Assembly (NCBI GenBank): GCA_026545225.1
Contig: CM048845.1
Span: 88,129,033-88,193,032 of the forward strand
Direction of reading: 5' to 3'
DNA: 64,000 nucleotides
From: Cornus controversa
Taxonomy: Eukaryota > Streptophyta > Magnoliopsida > Cornales > Cornaceae
In this document: piece by piece, positions 37,429 through 47,011 of the stretch
Layout: every line of letters begins with the position of its first letter
Numbering within the stretch: position 1 is the stretch's first letter
Made by a program: the position numbers and the translations under genes
Notes under the pieces: model-generated
Database searches by the model: none
Seen by the model: the letters and a program-made list of their open reading frames with translations, nothing else
Told to the model about the DNA's origin: nothing

Positions 37429-37871
37429 TGTACACACAAAATTCGTATCCGAAAATCTAGGAACGAAAATTAGTGACAAATAAACAATTTTTATTGATTC
37501 AAGAAAAATGGTACAATCCTTTGTAAATCTTTACAAAAGAAATATGAAGATAAGGTCCTCTGATTCGATATCCTTGGTGATTCGGCTTCAAGGGCTGCTA
37601 GAGCTTAATCTTGAATTGGATTGAAACTTTGGTGAAGAACGACACGTGGATGATGTGCTTGTTATTCTTCTCTTTCAAAGTTTAGATGCTTTAGAGTTTT
37701 GGATTTTGAGTGAAGAGTTCTGCAGAACTTCAGCTTTTTCTGAGAATCTTCTGGTCCTCCTTCTCCCACCTCTGGACCTTTATTTATAGGCTCACCGGAG
37801 GGGTAGATTTGTAACTTTCTTTTTCTTTAATAATTATCCTATAATTATCTTTTATGATAATTTTAATAATT

Positions 37872-37910
<39 letters not shown>

Positions 37911-37989
37911 TAGACCCATTTTCAAGTGGGTTTTGACTTCTTAGACAATTTAGACCAGCCCATAACTTATTTATTTGTGGTGGGTCTGG

Positions 37990-38029
<40 letters not shown>

Positions 38030-38211
38030 TGGACCCATTTTCAAGTGGGTTTTGACTTCTTAGACAATTTAGTCCAGCCCATAACTTATTTATTTGTGGT
38101 GGGTCTGGCTTCAAATTATCTGACTCATTGGGCCATATTTTAAAGTGGGCTAATCTGAAGATAAACTCAAATTGTATTTTGGGTCTATCATGTAATTTTT
38201 TAATGTCTACA
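37429..38211 (-). repeat. 3' LTR of gag-only element, with internal duplication
   Basis: The LTR is 783 bp. It carries a 119-bp tandem duplication (TA run plus 'gtattagacccattttcaag' segment, units starting at about 37907 and 38026 at their gtatt words) absent from the partner LTR, which explains most of its extra length. Confidence 0.9.
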
Positions 38212-38329
38212 AATTGCCCCCACTTTAAGTCTCGCGCCATGTTGAGTTTGTCACATATTTAAAGCGGGACTTGAAGTATTTAAATTTCGCTTTTTTTTTT
38301 TTTTGTGCGAAAATTCAACTGCAAAAAGG

Positions 38330-38535
38330 ATATTTTCTTTGTCAAGTTGAATCAAATACTTGAGGATCCTATTGCCAATAGGATTTTTTTTTTCCTGGTC
38401 CAAGTGGAATTGAAGACTTGAGAATCCTATTGCAAATAGAATTATTTTTTTCTTATCCAATTTCAAATAGGATTTGCTGTTTTTCATGTTCAAACGGAAT
38501 TGGAGTCTTGAAAATCCTATGTCAAATAGGATTAA
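38330..38535 (-). repeat. About 60-65 bp degenerate tandem repeat next to 3' LTR
   Basis: About three to four units sharing 'cttgagaatcctattgcaaa' and 'aatagga' followed by T runs. It lies between the polypyrimidine tract and the polypurine tract/LTR. Confidence 0.7.
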
Positions 38536-38550
38536 CTCACCACTATATAT

Positions 38551-38985
38551 ATGTAGCCTACACTTCAGACTCTTCATATCAGAAATTTCATAAATTCCAG
38601 CAACTGTAAGCTCTCTTTTCTTTTTCCTTTTTTTTTTCTTCTTTTCTTTTTTTTCTTTTCTTTTTTCTTTTTTTTTTCTTATGTAGCCTACACTTCAGAC
38701 TCTTCATATCATAAATTTCATGAATTCCAGCAACTGTAAGCTCTCTTTTCTTTTTCCTTTTTTTTTTTTTTCTTTTCTTTCTTTTTTTTTTCTCTTTTTT
38801 TTTTTCTTCTTCTTTCTTTCTCCTCCAGCACCTCACGACACTTCTTCTTCTTTTTTTCTTCTTCTTTTTTTCTTTTTTTTTTTCTTTCTTCTCTTCACGC
38901 CTGTTTCTTCTTCTTCTCCTTCTTCTTTTTTTTTTTCTCTTTTTTTTTTTTCTTCCTTCTCTTTTCCTTTGATGTGTAAAAAAAA
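38551..38985 (-). repeat. 130-bp duplication and long polypyrimidine/polypurine tract
   Basis: A segment with 'atgtagcctacacttcagac' occurs at 38551 and 38681. Each copy runs into a T/C-only tract. Together with 38760-38985 this is about 300 bp of almost pure pyrimidine on the plus strand, purine in the element's sense strand. ORFs here encode only K/R/E or F/S/L runs. Confidence 0.85.
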
Positions 38986-39391
38986 TAAAGTTTCTTTTTT
39001 TTATTACTTGGTAGATTTGAACACAAGATCTCATGAGAAGACATTATAGTACCACACCATCTCTGCTACACAATTCCTTGTATTATAAACTTTTGCAACA
39101 AAATATATATGTCCTTAAACATTAAAAGGAACATTTTTCTTTAGTAACAACTTTATCTTCCGTAACCGCTATTAATCAAATCTATTTTTTTCAGATCAGA
39201 TTTCACTTGTGGGCCCTGCTCGAATTTTGTGCTGTCTCTGGAACGACGAATAAATCTATCGAACTCATTGAGGAAGATATCTTTACGTAAGTCACTCAAC
39301 TTTTCTTGGCAAGTTTCAAATATATTTTTTTTTCAATTCTTGCAGGTCAAATCGTCTTTCTCAGAATATGGAGTCCAGACGCCATTCATTA

Positions 39392-39737
39392 GTCCCTTCA
39401 GGGTCCCTTAGTGCACTTTGGTGTCACTCTTTTTGTCCCTTCGGGGTCCCTTAGTGCACTTCAGTGTCACTCGTCCCTTCGGGGTCCCTTAGTGCACTTC
39501 GATATCATTCTTATTGTCCCTTCGGGGTCCCTTAGTGCACTTTGGTGTCACTCTTTTGTCCCTTCGGGGTCCCTTAGTGCACTTCGGTGTCACTCTTATT
39601 GTCCCTTCGGGGTCCCTTAGTGCACTTCAGTGTCACTCGTCCCTTCGGGGTCCCTTAGTGCACTTCGGTGTCACTCTTTCGTCCCTTCGGGGTCCCTTGG
39701 TGCACTTCGGTGTCACTCTTATTGTCCCTTCGGGGTC
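39392..39737 (-). repeat. Minisatellite block 2 in 3' region of gag-only element
   Basis: Eight full units and one partial unit of 38-44 bp with core 'gtcccttcggggtccctta' plus 'gtgcacttcggtgtcact'. Unit joins alternate between cactcg and cttattg/cttttg, suggesting higher-order duplication. G+C is much higher than in the surroundings. Confidence 0.92.
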
Positions 39738-39840
39738 AGGCCAAGTCACCACGATGCAGCAGACATCCGTCAATATCTCGGCGGCAGGTCAGGTCATCAA
39801 ACTCTTCTCTTACAAGCTTCAAATTTTTTTTTTTTTTTTT

Positions 39841-40264
39841 GTAAAGATAGTTTATACTCATATCAAGGAGTGATTCTTTTTTTTCATGCAGACAGTTTAT
39901 ACTCATGTCATGAGTGTTTTTTTTTTTGGTAGACAATTTATACTCGTATCAAGAAGTGTTTTTTTTTTTTTTGGTCAACAATTTATACTCGTGTCAAGGA
40001 ATGTCATCTTTTTTTTTTTTTGGTAGACAGTTTATACTCGTGTCAAGGAGTGTTTTTTTTTTAGGTAGACAGTTTATACTCGTGTCAAGGAGTGTTATTT
40101 TTTTTTTTGGTAAACAGTTTATACTCGTGTCAAGGAGTGTCATCTTTTTTTTTTGTAAACAGTTTATACTCGTGTTATAGAGTATCATCTTTTTTTTTTT
40201 TGGTAGACAGTTTATACTCGTGTCATAGAGTATCATCGATAGTTTAGGCTCGTATCAGGGAGCA
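39841..40264 (-). repeat. Minisatellite block 1 in 3' region of gag-only element
   Basis: About 9-10 units of 43-50 bp, each containing 'agtttatactcgtgtcaagg' followed by a T run of 8-14 (A run in element sense). It starts 14 bp after the gag stop. In sense orientation one frame reads DTSINCLPKKK repeatedly, but unit-length drift argues against coding. Confidence 0.9.
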
Positions 40265-40277
40265 CTTTTAGCTTTAA

Positions 40278-42437
40278 TTAGTCTTTAGCTTTGCAAGACT
40301 CAGGAGACAGTCTAAGCTTGTGTTGAAAGGTGTGAATCAGCTTAACGTCAATTTGAAGATTTTCTTCTTGTTTTATTTCTTCATTATACTCTTCTCGTAC
40401 TTGAGAAGAAACATCATCTTCGAACTCATCTCCCCACCCAGAAGGAAAAGGTATTTCATTCGTCGTGGTCCATGCCGGAGGATTGAACCTCACCCAATAT
40501 GCTTTTATTCCGCTACGAGATTCGATCCAGACAGCATCTTCGGGCTTTGGTCCCCACACTTTTCCTTCCTCTAGTATTTTGATTTTTCGAGCCTCTTGTT
40601 CCATCTGGGATTGTAAACGATTTTGTTCTTGTTCCTCGCTTTCTTCTTTGAGACCTTTGTTTCGCTGATTGTTAGCGACAGTTCGAGAAACTGACTCTTG
40701 AGACATCACTTGTGTGTTTATGGGCAATGATTCATGCGAGATCATTGCAAGACTATTCACATCTTGAACTTTCTTTTTTGGCCTCCATGTGAACACAATT
40801 TTCCGATTATTTCTATTTGAAGTTGCTTGAGGAGAGCTTGAATGAGCTTTATATGGAGGGTTTGCCCCCTGTCTGCCTAGTCTTCTATCGATATTTTCTT
40901 GCCTCAATGTCTTATGTAACTGAGAACTTTCAGATGAAGTTACTGAAGCAACACGATGTATTTCTTGATACAAGTTGTTAGAGACGATACTTGTAACATA
41001 ACATGTATTTATTTCATTGTTCGAGTTAGGAAGTATTTCGTCTTCCTCTTCAGACTCAACCTCTTCATCTTTAAGACAGTTGTCAGACATGTTGGGAAAG
41101 GCAAAATCCTTTGCACCACGACTTGTTATGCTAAGCTCCATATCATGGGCACGAATAACCAATTCTTCAAATGTACGAGGCTTGATTCCTTGCAGAATGT
41201 AAAGAAACTCCCAGTGCATGCCTTGCATACACATTTCGACTGCTGATACTTCAGAAAGACGGTCTTTGCAATCAAGACTTAGAGCTCGCCAGCGGTTGAT
41301 ATAGTCGACCACAAGCTCATCCTTAATTTGTTTCATGCTAGTGAGTTCTAGCATACTTACTGTTCTATGAGTACTGTAGAAGCGATTAAGAAACTCTCGC
41401 TCCATCTGCTCCCAACAGTCAATACTTTGAGCTTTGAGGTCCGTGTACCAATCAAATGCATTCCCTTTGAGGGAATGAACAAATTGCTTGACCAATAGGT
41501 CCCCTTCGGTGCCAGCGTTATTGCAGGTCTCCAGGAAGTGTGCAACATGTTGTTTGGGATTGCCTCTTCCATCAAATTGTTAGAAATTTGGCGGTTGATA
41601 TCCTATTGGCGTCTTTAAGTTATCAATTCTTTCAGTGTAGGGTTTTGAGTACACAAAAGTGCTTTGAGGGGCGCCGCCATACTGTGCTCGGATTGTGTTC
41701 GTTATTATATCCTGCAACTGTTGGACAGATAGCAAAGTGATTGGCGAAGCAAGGTTAGTTTCGTCAGCCATGTGTCTTGATGCAGATGTGTGACGACGCT
41801 CTTTTGATTGGGCACCTTGAAGAGAGGAATTTGAAGTATTCGCAGGCAAATGTGTTGACTTGTCAAGATTTTGGATTTCAAGCTTCCTCATTAGCGCGGT
41901 GATCTGCAAGTCATTCTCTTCGACAGTCTTTGTGAGGTTTTCGATTGCGCGCGCCATGACTGCCAGTTGGTCTTCCATCGAGGTTGTTCCAGTCATCATA
42001 GCTGCGACAACATTCGAATAGGAAAGACCTTGAGGGCCAACATTCTTTGAAGGGACTGATTGTTCTGAAATCTTGAGTAACGACTCTGAGAGCGAACCGA
42101 CACTAGAGTTGATGTCAGAGACGGAGTGGGGTGAATGTGGTGGCACCGACTTTTCTGAAACTACGCCAGAGTTCTTTGCCCCCTGAGGATCAATGGTGTT
42201 AACATGTTTAGTTTTCACATCCATTGGTTTAGCAGGATTCACCAAATCTTGCTGATTCTTGAGCGAAGCAATTGCTTTGGTCTTGCTACGCGTCATAGGA
42301 CCTGTTGAGGTGCTGCTGGCACTTGACAGCTTCCTACTGTTCTTGTCACTGCTTGCAGCAACTTTGGTGTTAGCCATTGCAACAGCGGTTTCTTTTGAGT
42401 TTTTCTTGTTTGTCGTCTGAATCTTGGTAGGAGCCAT
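40278..42437 (-). pseudogene. Ty3/gypsy gag ORF with one in-frame stop
   Basis: Structural capsid precursor of the gag-only element: 720 codons in one frame from ATG at 42437 to TAG at 40278, broken by a single TAA after GYQPPNF (41580-41582), probably a CAA-to-TAA change. The N-terminal part is Ser/Thr/Lys-rich (STSTGPMTRSKTKA), then a predicted coil (MARAIENLTKTVEENDLQI). The retrotransposon gag domain follows: KQFVHSLKGNAFDWYTDL, EREFLNRFYS, DYINRWRALSLDCKD and MCMQGMHWEFLYILQGIKP. The ~270-residue C-terminal tail (WGPKPEDAVWIESRSGIKAYW...) has no CCHC zinc knuckle and no protease, and I do not recognise it. Removing the stop is not needed to see the domain. Confidence 0.85.
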
Positions 42438-42523
42438 AGATTCGGATGAACAGAGTTTTGGAGGTATGATTTAGGAGACAGAGATGAGAGGCAGAGGAGG
42501 TCCCACCGGGCGTGCCAGAAATT

Positions 42524-42966
42524 TGTACACACAAATTTCGTATCCGAAAATCTAGGAACGAAAATTAGTGACAAATAAACAATTTTTATTGATTCAAGAA
42601 AAAGGGTACAATCCTTTGTAAATCTTTACAAAAGAAATATGAAGATAAGGTTCTCTGATTCGATATCCTTGGTGATTCGGCTTCAAGGGCTGCTAGAGCT
42701 TGATCTTGAATTGGATTGAAACTTTGGTGAAGAACGGCACGTGGATGATGTGCTTGTTGTTCTTCTCCTTCAAGGTTTATATGCTTTGGAGTTTTGGATT
42801 TTGAGTGAAGAGTTCTGCAGAGCTTCAGCTTTTTCTGAGAATCTTCTGGTCCTCCTTCTCCCACCTCTGGACCTTTATTTATAGGCTCACCGGAGGGGTA
42901 GATTTGTAAGTTTCTTTTTCTTTAATAATTATCCTATAATTATCTTTTATGATAATTTTAATAATT

Positions 42967-43023
<57 letters not shown>

Positions 43024-43205
43024 TAGACCCATTTTCAAGTGGGCTTTGACTTCTTAGACAATTTAGACCAGCCCATAACTTATTTATTTGTGGTGGATCT
43101 GGCTTCAAATTATCTAACTCATTGGGCCATATTTTAAAGTGGGCTAAACTGAAGATAAACCCAAATTGTATTTTGGGTCTATCATGTAATTTTTTAATGT
43201 CTACA
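42524..43205 (-). repeat. 5' LTR of gag-only element
   Basis: The LTR is 682 bp, tgtacacacaaat to tctaca in plus orientation. On the minus strand TATAAATA (42876-42883) is a plausible TATA box. A TA microsatellite lies at about 42973-43018. Confidence 0.9.
42876..42883 (-). promoter_or_regulatory. TATA box in 5' LTR
   Basis: The minus strand reads CCTATAAATAAAGG about 350 bp before the primer-site side of the LTR, a reasonable position for a U3 promoter. Confidence 0.5.
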
Positions 43206-43819
43206 ATTATATTAAACGAAGTATCCGGTTTGTCATTTATCTAAGTTTTTATCATCTTTTCATTTTTTTTCTTTTTTAAATGGATATAATTGATCCCGTT
43301 AATGCAATTTTACTATTGTACTAAATTTTTAGACTACAAGAATAAGATTTCTCAAACATTACATGTACAAAGGTATGTGATTTGAAGTAATGCAAATTTA
43401 TTATTAATTTCAATGTTAGATCTATAAATCATATAAATGTCCAAATAGATTAAATGATTATAATCACCCTTTGAGACCACATATATTTTCAAACTCTGTT
43501 ATGACATTTTGGGCCATTACATTTATGTCTATTATTTTTTGATATTGAATGTTGAGATGAGCTAAGTTTTTGGATATATATATATTTATGCATGTATAAC
43601 TTAACATTTACTTATTCATGTATGTTGTGACCATAGCTATTAAAAGAAGTATAATAATTTGAAGAATTAAGAAATTCAGAAAGGATTAAGAATTAATAAA
43701 CTAGATATTAAAAATTTACAAAAGTAAAACAACATATAATTATAAATTTGCTCAAATAATATTAGAGTTGTTAAAATATTAGTTTTATTTTTTATTATTG
43801 GTATCATAATTTAATGAAA

Positions 43820-43978
43820 GGGTAATGCTACTTAGGCAGAATTCATAGACAGAATTCATAGGCAGAATGTTTTATATCCATTGGATGCATGTGGTAGGCC
43901 CCACCACATACACTCACCACATGCATCCAATGGATGTAAAACATTCTGCCTATGAATTCTGCCTGAATAGCATTACCC
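43820..43978. mobile_element. Foldback MITE family B, copy 2 (perfect 9-bp TSD)
   Basis: The 159-bp copy of the 36388-36533 MITE has the same GGGTAATGCTA termini, the same 'gccccaccacatacac' centre and a small internal duplication of 'cagaattcata'. The 9-bp duplication ttaatgaaa is perfect at 43811-43819 and 43979-43987. It is inserted in the right arm of the probable Helitron. Confidence 0.9.
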
Positions 43979-44037
43979 TTAATGAAATTATATAAATTCA
44001 CTTTTAACCACGTGCATCGCACTTGACCTTTTACTAG

Positions 44038-44485
44038 TTTCTTTTAAATGTGAAAGCATACTGTGTTAAATTCATTAAAATGGTTTAATTTTCATTCCTT
44101 TCTCAAATATGATTAATCACTAAAACTATCAATTTTTTTTTTATCTTCATTAATTATTGATCCTCTCAAACGAATTGCCTAACCGCCACCACTTCAGATC
44201 CGAACTGATAGTTCTAAGCACCAATTTGACAAACCCGAACTACCTAGGGACGATTTGGTATTGGAAGATTTAAATATAAATTTGGATCAAAGTGAAGCCC
44301 AACACGCCTAAGCCCAAGTCCAAACTAAAAATGCTTTTAGCCAAAAAAAAGGCTTTAGTATTGCAAGTCCGAACTAGCGACAAGCGTGTGGAATAATGGG
44401 TTGAACCCAATGGCCTAAATCCTTTCCATTCCACAAAAGCATGGTGTCCCTAGGAGCCCAAACCCAAATCCAAAAGTTACACTTA
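44038..44485. other. Intergenic spacer
   Basis: No gene or terminal repeat recognised. Contains 'agcccaa' and 'aacccaa' words without periodicity. Confidence 0.5.
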
Positions 44486-45668
44486 GGGCCCGTTTGGTAA
44501 CCGTTTATATTTAGTGTTATTGTTTAATTGTTTATATAAACAGGATTTATGTTTCACTTTTGTTTATCCATAAACATAAGTGTTGTTTGATAACGAAAAA
44601 ACGTTTGACTTATTTTAAAAATCATAAACAGAAAACATATATATCTACACAGCAAATGATACTGTAAAAGTAGAATGACCCACAACCCAGAAGGCTCTAA
44701 CAAATAGGGGGATGCACACGATTCGGTTATTTACGGTTATTGGGAGAACCGAAATCAGAACCATTCTCAACGGTTCTTTAATTTTGAAACCGGAATAAAT
44801 GAGTTTGGTTCAATTCGATTATTATAGGAATTGTATTTAACCTTATAATAATTATAATAACTTCATTGTTTAAAAATTTTTACATAACAAAATATTATTA
44901 TATATATATATATATTCAATGGTTCCAGTTCCGATTCCAAGACTTGGAACCGGAATCGTAGTGAACGATTCCTAAAATTTAGAGCCGGAACCAGAACCGT
45001 AGTAAGCGGTTCAGTTCGGTCCAATTTGTATGGAGTGAGAATAGGGATTTGGAAGGCATACTCTTTCTCTTGAACTTCTTACGTTATTATTTTTTTTTCA
45101 TTTTTTTTTATTTCTATTTTTCTTTCAACACTGAAAATGAATGAATGATATGAGTACAAAATACCATTCTTTTTTCTTTGACAAGGAGATGGTTGAGACT
45201 TCTTTGTTTTTTCCTCAAATAAGGGTTTTTTTTTTTTTTAGCATGGGTGCCCCTAAGTAATTATTTCTTATTATTAAGTATATTAGTAATTATTCATATT
45301 GTACCCAATATTTTTTTCTCAAGGCAATTGATGATCTTTAATTCTGTCCACACTTGATAATTCTAATATTTTTATTGTTGTATCAAACAATAGCTTTTTA
45401 TAAAAAAAAATTTCTTTCATTTTCTCACTTTTAGTTTCAATTTTTAATTAAAATAATATAATCACCATTTTAGATAAAAAAAGAAAAAAAGTTTTTTTAT
45501 TTAATAAACATTATTTTGGTTTTTATGATTTGAAGGCTTAGTTAGAGTATTGTTTTAAAAACGTTTTGACAATTTATAAACAAAACAAAAATTATCAAAC
45601 ATGTTTATCGTAAAAATTTATTTTGATAAACAATAAACACTAAACATAAACGGTTACCAAATGGAACC
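44486..45668. mobile_element. TIR element (GGGCCCGTTTGGTAACC ends)
   Basis: The left end GGGCCCGTTTGGTAACCG is inverted at the right end as CGGTTACCAAATGGAACC. Similarity continues inward (tttatatttagtgtt against aacactaaacataaa), giving TIRs of about 33 bp. The ends resemble plant hAT-type MITEs beginning GGGCCCGTTTGG. No target duplication is evident. It is probably enlarged by the nested repeat at about 44703-45050. Confidence 0.6.
44703..45050. repeat. Possible nested foldback repeat with 'ggttcggtt' motifs
   Basis: Begins tagggggatgcacacgattc and contains several gaaccg/cggttc words in both orientations. It resembles plant MITEs with TAGGGGTGTGCACGGTTCGG ends. The right end is too diverged to fix and no duplication was found. 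Confidence 0.3.
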
Positions 45669-46173
45669 TTTTTTTTTTTTTATCAAAACGTTTCAATGTG
45701 CGATAAGATGGTCTCTATATCTATCTCTCCTGTCGTTGTTCAGGTTAACACATGCTGACATTGTGAACATAAACAGTAAATCAGAAATACAAATGGGTTA
45801 ACTTACTACAAGCCCGATCATCATCTATTGTAAAGGGACATAGAGATGAAGAATCTCTCAGTTACCAAGGCGAGATTTGGGATTAATTCATAGTGTTCTT
45901 GTGCATCAAACGAACATAAACTCATTTGAAGATATGAAATCAAATTTTTGAATGTTGATTTGATGAATGACACGTGGCAAGATCCTGAGAATTTTTAAAA
46001 TTGCTTTCATTTTCCTTTATTAAATTCATAAAAAATGAAGATTTAATGTTTTTAATAAAAGATGATGAAATTAAAAAAATACAACAAAGTTACTTTGTTT
46101 TTTCTTTTTTTAAATATAAGTTACTTTGAAAATTTGTTAAATGAAAATATGATGTTTTTAGTCTTAAAAGAGT

Positions 46174-46925
46174 TGCAGATACATAAATTTTGTAATGGTT
46201 TAATCACTATTCAATTGGTCAAAAAGTCAAACACTCTTGGCCAATTAAATTTTATGAATACGGGTCCCACCAACGAACACGTGTCAAAATCTTGAAGGTC
46301 TAGACTTTTAAAAAATGTGCGATTAATTCAAATTCAAATTTGAATTTGAATTTGAATTTATTTCTATATAAAATGAGACAAATATCTTTGATTCATAGAA
46401 AGTTAGCACGATTAATGGGGAGTTATCAAATTAAACGCCCCACCCTTTGGCTTATAAATACAAGATCACCTTACACATTCGATAGACGAAGAGGTCAAGA
46501 AAATACCTAAGCTCTGCCAAACCTCTACCTCAACCAAAACTCGAAGTTCAAGTGTCATTATACTTTAAAGACCATAAATCTTCAAATAATCTGAAGACGA
46601 AGAACAACAAGCATGCCACACAAGTGTCGTTCTTCTTCGAAGACCTTCAACCCCCAGTTTGAGATCAATCTCTATCGACCCTCGATTGGAAATTCAGTCA
46701 AGCCTTCCTCAATCTTAAAGATTTGAAGAAAGCTCATCACAACCGGTTCAAGAACAAGCTTTTGAAGCCCTTTTACCGAACATCAAGGAGATTGAATCAG
46801 AGAAAAATTCTGTTGTATAAAAATCAACCACAGAGAATTGTACTCATTTTTTTTAAATTAATAAAATTTATTATTTGTTACTCATTGTCGTTCCTAAATT
46901 TTCGGACATGAAATTTGTGTGTATA
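46174..46925 (+). repeat. 5' LTR of the 16.6-kb element
   Basis: The LTR is 752 bp, with TATAAATA at 46453-46460 and AATAAA near 46859. It ends gtgtgtata (CA mutated to TA). It is about 180 bp shorter than the 3' LTR, which has extra sequence around 62300-62490. Confidence 0.88.
46453..46460 (+). promoter_or_regulatory. TATA box in 5' LTR
   Basis: GGCTTATAAATACAAG, conserved in the other LTR at about 62090-62097. Confidence 0.55.
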
Positions 46926-47011
46926 AGTTTTTGGCAGGCCTGGTGGGACCTCTCTGCCTCTCATCTCTATCTCCTTAATCATTTTGTCAATGATTTTCCT
47001 CGCTTGCATCA

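Larger units (their letters stand above)
37429..43205 (-). mobile_element. Gag-only LTR retrotransposon (TR-GAG-like, 5.8 kb)
   Basis: Complete by its ends: TG...CA LTRs at 37429-38211 and 42524-43205 and a perfect 5-bp duplication attat at 37424-37428 and 43206-43210. In the minus direction the order is 5' LTR, primer-site candidate TTTCTGGCACGCCCGG, 86-bp leader, long gag ORF with one stop, four blocks of tandem or low-complexity repeats, polypurine tract (AAAGTGGGGGCAATT) and 3' LTR. No protease, RT, RNase H or integrase exists, so it must be mobilised in trans. This matches the described class of plant TR-GAG elements. Nearly identical LTRs suggest a fairly recent insertion. Confidence 0.9.
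37086..44037 (+). mobile_element. Probable non-autonomous Helitron (host of nested elements)
   Basis: The 5' end TCTATACTATATATATC follows an A at 37085. The 3' end is TTTTACTAG at 44037 followed by T, matching Helitron CTRR ends inserted between A and T. About 20 bp before the 3' end, CACGTGCATCGCACTTG is a decayed form of the GTGC-ATC-GCAC hairpin common to plant Helitrons. Removing the nested LTR element and MITE leaves about 1 kb without Rep/helicase. The call rests on short ends only. Confidence 0.45.

Noticed and set aside
38588..39049. Long ORFs on both strands (K/R/E-rich and F/S-rich)
   Set aside because: They are products of a polypyrimidine/polypurine tract in the LTR element's 3' region, not proteins.
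39411..39873. Three overlapping plus-strand ORFs with GPLVHFGVTL-type repeats
   Set aside because: They arise from the 38-44 bp minisatellite. All three frames are open and the element's sense strand is the opposite one.
39841..40264. Regular repeats resembling a CRISPR array
   Set aside because: The repeats are continuous with poly-T linkers and no unique spacers, inside a plant LTR element.
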